From NCBI GenBank assembly GCA_030278955.1, contig JAOANR010000002.1, positions 12,141,982 through 12,205,981 of the forward strand: 64,000 bases of DNA, in the 5' to 3' direction. The position numbers and the translations under genes are program-made. This document shows positions 54,953 through 64,000 of the stretch, piece after piece. Each line of letters opens with the position of its first letter. Position 1 is the first letter of the stretch. Under the pieces are notes generated by a model. It searched no databases. It worked only from the letters and a program-made list of their open reading frames with translations, and was not told the DNA's origin. The stretch is from Hygrophila difformis. Its lineage: Eukaryota > Streptophyta > Magnoliopsida > Lamiales > Acanthaceae.

Positions 54953-56618
54953 AAGCTGTCAGGCTAGACCAAGAAAAGCTAAAGAACAAAGTAGCTCAAG
55001 CAGAAGCCGACGACAAGGCCAGGGAAAGAGGAAAAGCCAAAGTTGGCGAGAGCTCATCAAACTTGGATCAATGTCTGATATTGACCAAGACTGCATTTCA
55101 ACAAGCAGCACAAGAACCTGACTTCTCAGGTCACTGTTTTCTTGCCTTAGTTAAACCTGATGAATCTCTCAATAGAACTATTCATACTGCACCTGAGTTG
55201 CCTTTGGAATTTTCCAGGATGCTTGAAAGGAATCAGGATATTTTTCAAAAAGAAGTGCCATCTGGCTTACCACCACTCCGCGGCGTGGAACATCGTATTG
55301 ACTTTGTGCCCGGAGCTTCAATCCCCAACAGACCTGTGTACCGCATGAATCCTGAGGAGACAAAGGAAATTCAGCGGCAAGTGCAAGCGTTGCTCGAAAA
55401 GGGTTGAGTTCGAGAAAGCTTATGTCAGTGTGCCGTGCCAGTCCTACTCGTACCAAAGAAAAATGGCGAATGGCGTATGTGTGTTGATTGCCGAGCAGTC
55501 AATGCTATTACGGTCAAATATCGTCATCCAATTCCCCGGCTGGACGACATGCTAGATGAGCTTGGTGGTGCTAGTCTTTTTACCAAGATTGATTTAAAGC
55601 GCGGATATCATCAAATCCGAATGCAGCCAGGGGATGAATGGAAGACCGCCTTCAAAACGAAGTTTGGTCTATATGAATGGCTCGTTATGCCATTCGGTCT
55701 TACGAATGCCCCCTCTACATTTATGCGTTTGATGAATGAGACTCTTCGACAATTCATAGGAAAATTTGTTGTAGTTTATTTTAATGACATTCTTATTTAT
55801 AGATGTACTCTAATCGATCATGCAAATCATGTGCAACAGGTACTGGATCGATTGAGAGAAGTCCGCCTGTACGCTAACTTCGAGAAGTGTAGCTTCTGTG
55901 TGCCAGAAGTGACGTTTCTTGGATTTGTCGTGGGAAAGGATGGATTGAAAGTGGACGAATCAAAGATCAAGGCTATATCTTACTGGAAGCCGCCAACCAC
56001 TGTGCATGAAGTACGCAGTTTTCTGGGATCGAGTGGTTTCTTTAGAAGGTTCGTCCCACAGTTTAGTGTCATTGTGGCCCCAATTACTGCACTGCTTAGA
56101 AAGGACATTCCATTCAAGTGGGGTCCGGCACAGCAAAAGGCATTCGACGACCTCAAGGATAAGCTTACTCATGCTCCTGTCCTAGCATTACCAAATTTCG
56201 ATTTGCCATTTGAAATCGAAAGTGATGCGTCAGGTACGGGCATGGGAGCGGTGTTGCTTCAAGAAGGAAGACCGATAGCATACTACATGAGAAGTTCAGT
56301 GGAGCACAACTGAATTATTCCACGTACGACAACGAGTTATATGTTGTTGTTCAATATTTGAGGACGTGGCAACACTATCTGAGAGGAAGAGAATTCGTGA
56401 TCAACACTGATTATGAGACACTTAAGCACATAAGGGTTCAGGGACAATTGAGCAAAAGACATGCTCGGTGGAGCACATTTATAGAGTCCTTTCCTTACGT
56501 GATTAAGTATAAGAAAGGGAAAGACAATGTGGTTGCAGATGCACTCTCCAGAAGAACAACAATAGCTACATTTGCAACTACTCATCTATTTGGATTCGAG
56601 CATATCAAGAGTCAGTAC
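54953..56618 (+). pseudogene. Reverse transcriptase and RNase H of the chromovirus, inactivated
   Basis: Linker (LDQCLILTKTAF) followed by the polymerase: PSGLPPLRGVEHRIDFVPG, a TGA at about 55405, then [39 protein letters not shown] and [17 protein letters not shown]. The YxDD box reads YFND (about 55777-55788), so one catalytic Asp is replaced by Asn. RNase H follows ([16 protein letters not shown]), with a frameshift near 56300. The rest ([34 protein letters not shown]) continues in a second frame until the Tekay LTR cuts it at 56619. The helper function is lost. Confidence 0.88.
56614..56618. repeat. Presumed target site duplication AGTAC
   Basis: Five bases before the LTR start at 56619; the partner would be at the far end of the element, outside the window. 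Confidence 0.4.
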
Positions 56619-59067
56619 TGTAATACCCGTAATTTTTAGGACATAAAATAGAATTTAATCCGATGAGCAAAGAGGTTTTGTTCCGAGAACCCGTGAAGTC
56701 GGAAATGCGTGGAAGTCAAGAGACAACGATTTGGAAGCCGACGAACCCGAAACCGACGGACTTAAGATTTCAAACATGAAATCAATTTGAGTCGGAATAA
56801 ATTTAGGATGAGAATCATAACCCGAGAATGACCCGGAAAATCGAGCCCGAAAACGTGGAAGGATAGAAGTTCGAAAGAGAGGAGGAAAAGACCCGACGGA
56901 TCGCACGGACCGGTCCGGACCGCGGTCCAGACCAGTGCCGCGCGCTGGCCACGCGGGGTTTGGCCTTCCAGCGCGCCAACCCCGCGTGACACCCCAGAAT
57001 GCGGCAATTCACGCGTTCATGGCGATTTCTTACCATATTTCCGACCCCCGACTTTAGAAACTCAATCTCGAGTGAAGAAAGGTGTATATGGTCGGCTCTA
57101 GGGGTCTTAGGACTCATTATTTTCGAAATCCCAAACCCTAGCAGCCCCATTGTCTCTCCCAATTCTCCCAAGTTCTTCCAACACCCGAAATCACCGACTT
57201 CGAACTTTCCGGTCACTTTCCGGCGATGAAAACCGATGGAGGAGGCATGGAATACAAGGTCTCTAGTGCTCCAGACTTTGGTAAGTCGTTCATAGGTTTT
57301 CATTTAAGTTTTCGAACCCGAAAACTCGATCTAACATTGGATTTATTCTTCCGATTTGAAATCATGGCCAAAGTTGGAAGCTTGGCGTTGAGGAGATCTG
57401 TTCGTAGTGAATTTGGACGAGCCGAGCGACCCTAGGACGACCAAACACCCTATCACTGTAAGTTGATGCCTTTCATATCAATACAGGTGGCTTAGGGGCG
57501 TCCAATTTAGTCACTTTGTAACGAAACGTAAAAACCGAACCTAAAAACCCTATCTTGCGCAATTTTTGAAATCCGATTAAAAACCCTATTTCGAGAGTTC
57601 AAACCGTAAACCTCAAAACTAGACTTTTGATCCTAAGTGATTTAAAACCTTTTCGGAAATCTGACAATGTAGATGTCCGAACTTGATGAGCACGTTCCTA
57701 TATTTTCTACTCCGAATTGATCTTTGAAATCTAAATGAAAGTTGTAGATAATCATGTCTAGTATGTGCATATAAAATTTCAGAATTTTTGGGGTCCATTT
57801 GGTATGTCAAAACATTAATTGTCCGAACTGTGGTAAAACTGAAACCTGACAGTGTATATGATGTGCAATAAACTCGATTTTTGACATGTTTCCTCAACTT
57901 ATTTCGAAATCGTTAAAACACAAAAGTTTTTCGTTAGAGTGTTTTTGGTTCACTGTACAAATTTCAGAATTTTCGGACTTGAAATGAATTTTTAAACTAA
58001 AAAGGGCGTAAACTGTGACGCCAAACGATTTTAAATCGAAGAGATTTTGAAATTTCGAAACCAACGGCCGAAACCTTGAAATACGATACATCTATACTTT
58101 TGAAAAATCCCGTTACACTAAATTGAAACGATATGAGATACTTCGGTGGAGGGTGAGTGCTCTGCAGTGTGCCCCTCTAGCCTTTCTCTTCGGGCCTACA
58201 ATGGACGAGAGAATTTAGATGAGATACTACGCCAAAACGGCATTGAGATACGGCCTACACTCTCGGGATTTTCCGTATGGATTTCCAGAGGCTCCGGAGT
58301 GTTTTGGGTATGGCAGATACTGTTGCGGGCGCCGGATTACCGGCTACACAAGAAACTTACGAAACGGTTGCGGCCGCCGGATGACCGGCTACACTAAATA
58401 TTGAGAAACGGTGATGTAACGGGGAAAATTAAAAGACTTAATACTTTTTACGCATTTATTTATTTATTCTTGTCTTTAAATTTTGCATTTAAATTTATGT
58501 CTTAAATTTTATAACATGTTAAACTATTATTTATGAATTTAAAGCATGTTCAAGTATACAATTAAATTATTTATTTTTAAATTGGTAAATGAAATATTTT
58601 TCGTATGCATGCCTAGGAGTAAAATTTAATTATTTAATTTAATCCCCTTTATGGCTATGTTAGGATCGACTTACTCAGTATTTTATATACTAATAAAATT
58701 GTTTTTCTCTTTTTCTCCGAGTATGGAGAAAATGCATGAGCATATGCATTTGGGGGACGGGGGGACGGGAAGATTTAAACATTGTTTTATCGCTTTTCAT
58801 GATACTTGCATATCGGGCATGTAAAACCCGAGTTTTGGCCATGTCGGCCCACTTTACATTTTCCGCTGCGATATATTATTATTAATATTATTATGTGTGT
58901 GGATGAGACTTATTTATTATATTTTAAATAAATTCCGTACTTGTTTTTAAAACTCTTTCCTATACCTATAGCCTTGCATCTCTTTAGCAAGCTCGGAGAG
59001 CCTGTGTCTTGCTAGGGAGGTGTGGCGGTGACATCCCGGCCTGGGTTATCAAATCCGGGGTGTTACA
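56619..59067 (+). repeat. 5' LTR of the Tekay element
   Basis: 2449 bases, TGTAATACCCG...GGGTGTTACA. It contains a GC-rich U3 (56880-57000), a TATA-like TGTATATGG near 57083, degenerate repeats at 57660-58110 and hairpins at 58150-58390. A CAGTAT/ATACT stem-loop lies at 58676-58692, a GGCC/GGCC stem at about 58843-58855, and a TAGCAAG/CTTGCTA stem-loop near 58985-59014. Confidence 0.92.
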
Positions 59068-59070
59068 AGT

Positions 59071-59083
59071 TGGTATCAGAGCC
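59071..59083 (+). other. Primer-binding site for initiator tRNA-Met
   Basis: TGGTATCAGAGCC, three bases after the LTR end. Confidence 0.92.
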
Positions 59084-59462
59084 CAGAAAATTTTAAAGCT
59101 ACTATTATTATTTTTAAACCATTCTTTTAAAACCTAGTATTATTTTTAGTTTTATTATTTTTAACTACTAGTATTATTTTTAGCCCAAAGTTTGAGCCCA
59201 AAGATTAATCATTTTGACCCAAATTTTTTTATGATTGGCCCAATTACCCATGTTTTTGTTACTTTAGCCAAATTATTAATTTTGGCCCAATATAGAGGCC
59301 CAACTTTTTAATTACTTAAATCCATGATTAAATTTAAATTAAAACACATTAAATAAATTTTTATTGGGGGATTGCATATGTATATTCATGTAGATTTAAA
59401 TTCCTGCATATCTTGACTTTGCTCGAAGCATGTTCTAACTCTAACCTCTTTGTTGACATTAG

Positions 59463-59849
59463 ATGGCCGAACCCAACATGAACATGATCAATCTGATGAT
59501 GAAACTGACAAACGCGTACCTCGAGTCACAACAACATGTCAATTACTTCAAAACTCAGGTACAACAACTAGAGGGTAACGTGGCCCATTTGGGACATCTT
59601 AGGGAATCTGACCATCACGATATAACTCAACTCAAGGCCCAAGTCGCCGAACTTCAAACCCAAGTGGTTGCACTTTAAAACAAGGATAACGAACTGATAA
59701 TGCAAGTAGGGCACTTAGGAATGGAACTGATGAGCCTAGAGGATGACGTATTTCCTCAGAGCCCCGAGCCTGTTGGAACACCCACCCCCATTGACGTATC
59801 CAGCGACGAGGACGATCCCATCGAGGATGCACCTACCTATTCACTGTAG
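59463..59849 (+). pseudogene. Extra upstream ORF: coiled coil with acidic tail, one internal stop
   Basis: Lies in the leader between primer site and gag. ATG at 59463 opens MAEPNMNMINLMMKLTN, then a clear heptad pattern (HVNYFKTQVQQLEGNVAHL, ITQLKAQVAELQTQVVAL). A TAA at 59676-59678 is followed in the same frame by NKDNELIMQVGHLGMELMSL, a Pro-rich stretch and an acidic end (DVSSDEDDPIEDAPTYSL) before the TAG at 59847-59849. The heptads continue across the stop, so it is probably a single mutated Gln codon. The product is not recognised. The gag-only relatives have much shorter leaders and lack it. It could be a gag accessory or RNA chaperone; that is a guess. Confidence 0.6.
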
Positions 59850-60482
59850 ACTTAGGGATCCATACCGATGCACTATTATTTACATATCCCTTTAAATTAT
59901 TATCAGCACTATTATTTCTGTTTCGAATGCTTGTAACCCAAATAAAAAATTTTCTTGAGTAATAAATATACAAGCATTTATTTTATATACATGTATATTT
60001 AAATTATTCCTTACATTTTATTAAATTATCATTCCTTAATTACCTTGATCAAATGAGGGAACAAGGTAATAATAAATAAACAACATATGTATATATATAA
60101 TAATGAGATAACAACTAAACAAAAATACAAGTATTAATAAATAAACGACAGATATATATTATATAAAGACAATAATTAAACAAGGGTACCTCCAACCCCA
60201 AACCCTGAAAACCCTAAACCCTAGACCCTAGATTTTCAAAAATAAAAAACCCTGAACAGGTTACTATTCACGAAAAAAAAACAAAACAAAACAAAACAAA
60301 ACAACAAGTGTTAAGCAACTTCCAACAACAACAAATAATACACTAAAACTCTAAACAACCTCTACTAACAGGGTTTAGTGGATTGATACCTGTTAAAACC
60401 CTAAATTATTTAATAAATCACCTTACAAGCATTATATAATACTTCAACAAGAAAATCTAAACTCTTCTGTTCTTGCAACAGC
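59850..60482 (+). other. Leader between the upstream ORF and gag
   Basis: AT-rich. It includes a telomere-like stretch with ACCCTAAACCCTAGACCCTAG at about 60209-60229 and an ACAAAACAAAA run at about 60282-60303. No ORF. Confidence 0.6.
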
Positions 60483-61621
60483 ATGGCACCGAGAGGAAGA
60501 CCGCGCCCCCAGCCCACTACTCCCAACACCAACGAAACACCTAGGCAACCAGATATGCCGATACCCAACGAAGGGGTACACGCTCAAGAGGAGCCAGCAA
60601 ACCCTATGCCAAACAACATGGACGCTCGTCTACGCACCTTAGAAGAGGTTCTCATTGCGATAGGGAACGCACATGTGAACCAGGGCCAAGCAGCTGCGGT
60701 ACCTCCACCCGAGGCCCGCATTAACTACTTAGCTATGGTGAACTCATATCACCCTCCGCGCTACGCCGGCGAAGAGGACCCGGCTAAACTCGAGGAATGG
60801 ATCCGAACATTCGATAAGTTACTAAACGCTGTGAGGTGCCCAGTTGGCGAGAAGGTGCACGTGGCATCGTACTACCTCGGAGCTGAGGCGGACGAATGGT
60901 GGCGTGCCAGCAAGACAAGTTAACTGAGGACGAAGAACCCTACTCGTGGGAGGAATTCATGGGACTGCTCATGGATCGATTTTATCCCATGAGCACAAAG
61001 GCGGCGATGTACGAGGAGTTCCTCTCGTTGAAACAAGGAGGACAAACGGTACAGGAATACTACGCCCGTTTCAAGGAGTTGGTGCGTTTCGCACCAAGGC
61101 CCGTGCCGACACACGTGGAAAAGGCACAAAAATTTGAAATGGGGCTGAACTTGACCATACGGGAAGTGATCACTGGCGTCCACTACCCGGACCTGCAAGC
61201 GGAGTATGATCGCGCGATAGCTGTCGCGAGGGTGCAACAAATGAAGAGGAAAGTGAGTGGAGAGCCCAGTCGGGCATCTCAGGGACAAGATAAGAGGAAT
61301 AGGGATAACCGATCCGGTAACAATTCTGGGGGAGACAACTTCCGAGGAGGCCTGAACAGACCCCCTCCGAACAACAATGGGGGAAATGATGGGAGAATCT
61401 TTTTCCAAGGTAACCCGGTGCCACCATGCCCAAGATGTGGCAAGCCTCATTTGGCTAGAGGATGCGCCCAACAGGGCGCATGCTACCGGTGTGGTCGCAA
61501 TGGCCACTGGGTGAACGAGTGCCGCACTCGAATGGAAAACATCACCAAGAGGGAAGACTTAGGCACGGGACCAGCGCAACCCCGCAATCAGGATGGGCGG
61601 AATGGAAACAACCAGGGGTAA
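60483..61621 (+). pseudogene. gag of the Tekay element, one frameshift
   Basis: Starts MAPRGRPRPQPTTPN at ATG 60483. The Retrotrans_gag core runs from about residue 80. At LGAEADEWW near 60900 the frame shifts and continues as DEEPYSWEEFMGLLMDRFYPMSTKAAM and GGQTVQEYYARFKELVRFAP. The basic linker leads to two zinc motifs (CPRCGKPHLARGC and CYRCGRNGHWVNEC, about 61428-61533). A TAA at 61619-61621 closes the frame; the Gln/Asn-rich run into the protease continues in the same frame beyond it. Layout and motif spacing match the gag-only copies at 6263 and 11329. Confidence 0.9.
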
Positions 61622-62270
61622 GACCCCCTCAAAACCAGAACTTCAAACCAAAATCAACGTCCTCCACAGAACCCAAATCAGCAACAGAATCAGAACCCGA
61701 ACCGGGATCAACAAGGCAATCAGGGACGGCCAATGGGGCGGTTGAATGTTATCAACCAGGAGGATGTGCCTGTGCAGGGTGACATAATGGGAGGTACATT
61801 CCATGTTTTAAGTACGCCCCTTAAAGTTCTGATTGACTCAGGAGCTAGTTGTTCAATAATATCATCAAGAGTCTTACCTGAACTAGATCTACCTAAGTGC
61901 GAGCTGATTAACTTAGGAATTCAATTACCATCCGGAGAAATAGTATCATGCTCTAAGCGCTACAACGGAATTCCGGTAGTTATAAAGAACATAGAGTTTT
62001 TCGCGAACTTGTTAGAATTCGATCTAAAGGATTTTGACGTCATACTAGGGATGGATTGGTTAACCAAATATAAGGCCGTGATCGAATGCCAAAGACAAAA
62101 GATCACATTGTCAAAGAGTAAAGGGAGGAGAGTCATCTTTTACTCCCAGCCCCCTAAGAAGTCTAACAAGATAGTTAACGCCTTCAAATTATGTAGTTTA
62201 ATGTGTAAGGGTTACGCGTTGTATGCATGCTACATTCATAACCTTCAGGCCGAAGGGGTCAAGGTAGATA
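61622..62270 (+). pseudogene. Retropepsin protease of the Tekay element
   Basis: Aspartic protease in the same frame as the zinc knuckles. After a Gln/Asn-rich linker comes GTFHVLSTPLKVLIDSGASCSII with the catalytic DSG at about 61836-61844. A flap-like region and the conserved VILGMDWLTKYKAVIECQ (about 62040-62090) follow. The linker HNLQAEGVKVDNIPVV leads into the polymerase. The domain itself has no stops, so it is the best preserved part of pol, but the upstream TAA and downstream stops isolate it. Confidence 0.88.
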
Positions 62271-63184
62271 ACATTCCGGTGGTAAGAGAATACCCGGATG
62301 TATTTCCTGAAGACGTTCCCGGCATGCCGCCCGAGAGAGACCTTGAATTCACCATAGATCTCATTCCGGGAACGGAACCGGTCTCAAAAGCTCCTTACCG
62401 CATGGCGCCACTGGAAATGAAGGAGCTAAAGGAGTAACTCGAGGAGTTGTTGAATAAGGGATACATAAGGCCGAGCACATCTCCATGGGGAGCCCCAGTC
62501 TTATTCGTTAAGAAGAAAGACGGAGGTCTACGACTATGCATTGATTATAGAGGACTTAATCAAGTTACCGTTAAGAACAAGTACCCATTGCCCAGGATCG
62601 AAGATTTATTCGACCAACTGAAGGGAGCTTCAGTATTCTCAAAGATCGACATGCGATCTGGATATCACCAGTTGAGGATAGCCAAAAAGGACATCCCAAA
62701 GACGGCGTTCAGAACTCATTACGGACACTACGAGTTCACGGTGCTATCATTCGGGCTAACGAACGCCCCAGCGATGTTCATGAATCTCATGAATAACGTA
62801 TTTCGAGAATTATTAGATCAATGCGTGGTGGTGTTCATAGATGACATCTTGATCTACTCGAAAAGTGAAGAAGAACAATCCGAGCACTTACACAAAGTGT
62901 TAGGAATCTTATGAGAAAATCAACTGTATGGCAAGCTGTCCAAATGCGACTTCTGATTAAAAGAAGTGGTCTTTCTTGGGCATATAGTATCCGCCAACGG
63001 AGTGGCAGTAGATCCGGCGAAGATCTCGGCAGTGACCGAGTGGGTACCGCCGAAGAGTCCAACAGAGATAAGAAGTTTCCTTGGACTGACAGGATACTAT
63101 AGGCGATTTGTAAAGAACTTCTCAAAAATCGCACGCCCGCTAACCCAGCTGTTAAAGAAAGGGGTGAAATACGAATGGACCAGT
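62271..63184 (+). pseudogene. Reverse transcriptase of the Tekay element, several stops, cut by an LTR
   Basis: Begins VREYPDVFPEDVPGMPPERD. The fingers follow ([40 protein letters not shown], split by positions here: about 62480-62600), then the palm [13 protein letters not shown] and the catalytic FIDD box at about 62839-62850. In-frame stops lie at 62435-62437 (TAA), about 62912 (TGA) and about 62963 (TGA). The connection region ([37 protein letters not shown]) runs to 63184. There the LTR TGTAACACCCC interrupts it, so RNase H and integrase are outside the window. The catalytic Asp pair is intact. Confidence 0.9.
63180..63184. repeat. Presumed target site duplication CCAGT
   Basis: Five bases before the LTR start at 63185; the partner copy would lie beyond the window. 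Confidence 0.4.
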
Positions 63185-64000
63185 TGTAACACCCCGGATT
63201 TAGTAACCCAGGCCGAGGTGTCACCGCCGCACCTCCCTAGCAAGACACGGCTTCCCGAGCTCGCTAAGGAAGTGCAAGGCTTATGGGTATGCAAAGTTTT
63301 AAAAACATTCAACAATGAATCCGGAATTTATTAATACTTCAATCAAAGTACGATAGTAAAAATCATCATGCATGGATAAGGTAAATGCAGCGGAAAAGTA
63401 CTCACGGCCAACACGGCCAAAACCTCGGGTTTAACAGACCCGGTAAAAACAGTAGTATGATGCAGTAATTAAAAACGTTCACAAATATATATCCCCCCGA
63501 ATGCGTGTGCATGCGTCACTCGACATACTCTGTAAAAGAAAAAAAAATGACAATGGTTGTCAGTATAAAGATATACTGAGTAAGTTAATCCCTAACTAAC
63601 AAATAAAAGGGGTTACATGTGTTTAAACTAAAGATTTCGCTTTCCATAAATTTAAAATACATAATTTATTTGCAGTGGAAAACATGATTAAAGGACATAA
63701 TTTTAAAAGCGTAATCTAAAACATAATTTAAGATGCAAAATTTTAAATACACAATTTAAAAACATGATAAATACGATTTAAGCATAATGGAACACTCACA
63801 CAAGTCTTTTACATTTTATCCCGTCGACTAAGAAGAGGACACCATACCGGGAGACTACTAACGAGGCAATCTCAACATAGGACCACTAACGAGGCAGTCC
63901 AAACAACGGGAGACCACTAACGAGGCAGTCTCAAAAAGATAGTAGGACCACTAACGAGGCGATCCAAAACACAGCGCGCGAGATCACTAACGAGGCAATC
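63185..64000 (-). repeat. Start of another minus-strand Tekay-type LTR, cut by the window end
   Basis: Starts TGTAACACCCCGG, as do the LTRs at 2800, 7859 and 12925. It has the CAGTATA/TATACTG stem-loop at 63561-63578 and a run of constant-loop hairpins from 63851 to the end. It interrupts the Tekay reverse transcriptase. It is closest to the first array's LTRs but clearly diverged. Confidence 0.88.
63851..64000 (-). repeat. Constant-loop hairpin array
   Basis: Five hairpins with the loop CACTAACGAGGCA or a one-base variant at 63851-63873, 63880-63900, 63910-63932, 63945-63965 and 63980-64000 (cut). Stems are GAGAC/ATCTC, GGAC/GTCC, GAGAC/GTCTC, GGA/TCC and GAGAT/ATC. Confidence 0.75.

Larger units (their letters stand above)
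51834..56618 (+). mobile_element. CRM/Reina-like chromovirus, broken, lacking its 5' LTR
   Basis: Starts at CTATCTGAGCCAAAC, which looks like a damaged tRNA-Met primer site, so the 5' LTR has been lost exactly at the junction. Leader, gag, protease, reverse transcriptase and RNase H follow. Integrase and 3' LTR are outside the window because a Tekay element inserted at 56619. It decayed by frameshifts, stops and active-site changes. Confidence 0.8.
56619..63184 (+). mobile_element. Tekay-lineage chromovirus, 5' two-thirds, inactivated
   Basis: Plus-strand element with 5' LTR, tRNA-Met primer site, a 1.4-kb leader holding an extra ORF, gag, protease and most of reverse transcriptase. It is cut at 63184 by another LTR. 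The polymerase is of the Tekay/Del type (EYPDVFPEDVPGMPPERDLEF, APYRMAPLEMKELKE). Its LTR and gag are the nearest pol-bearing relatives of the gag-only arrays, so it represents the likely helper type. Several stops disable it. Confidence 0.9.

Noticed and set aside
57226..57435. Small ORF in the Tekay LTR as a gene
   Set aside because: Inside LTR near the presumed transcript start; no domain and not kept in sister LTRs.
63851..64000. CRISPR array, because of the regularly spaced repeats
   Set aside because: Plant nuclear retroelement context, very short and irregular spacers, repeats that are hairpins with changing stems, and no cas genes.

Overview
The window is nuclear DNA of a flowering plant, most likely heterochromatin near a centromere. 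Nearly all of it is nested LTR retrotransposons of the Ty3/gypsy superfamily. The evidence is initiator-tRNA-Met primer sites (TGGTATCAGAGCC), 2.4-3 kb LTRs bounded by TG...CA with 5-bp target duplications, plant Tat, Tekay-type and CRM/Reina-type polymerase proteins, and MITE-like pieces. I find no intact host gene. The species cannot be told from the sequence.

Layout. (1) 1-19692: a minus-strand, gag-only Tekay-type element (A), cut at codon 17 of its gag by a 13.1-kb tandem array, LTR-gag-LTR-gag-LTR (2800-15939), flanked by one GTAGT duplication. (2) 19693-27275: broken pol and 3' end of a plus-strand Tat element; element A interrupts its left side and a solo LTR (23831-26358, duplication TGTAA) sits in its presumed 3' LTR. 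(3) 27276-31012: a Stowaway-like remnant, a DNA-transposon-like element with a possible two-exon gene, a small MITE and unassigned DNA. (4) 31018-39191: a complete non-autonomous element (duplication ATGTC) with a coiled-coil gag and a protease-like domain but no reverse transcriptase. (5) 39197-43765: unassigned DNA, a second copy of the DNA-transposon-like element, and an LTR with part of its internal region. (6) 43766-51833: a second, decayed tandem gag-only array on the minus strand, whose middle LTR carries a CRM/Reina-like solo LTR (49129-50484, duplication ATCCT). (7) 51834-56618: a broken CRM/Reina-like chromovirus. (8) 56619-63184: an inactivated Tekay element that once had gag, protease and reverse transcriptase, with an extra upstream ORF. 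(9) 63185-64000: the start of another minus-strand LTR.

How the parts fit. The gag-only elements share LTR organisation, primer site and gag type with the Tekay element, so they probably depended on enzymes supplied in trans by such a relative. The two tandem arrays are best explained by recombination between LTRs.

The most striking unexplained signal is RNA structure. The transcribed parts of these LTRs and the ends of the internal regions contain a series of small stem-loops. Their stems change by compensatory substitutions between families while loops or flanks stay constant. Some are amplified into tandem hairpin arrays with family-specific stems. Other families in the window carry their own clusters of interrupted palindromes.
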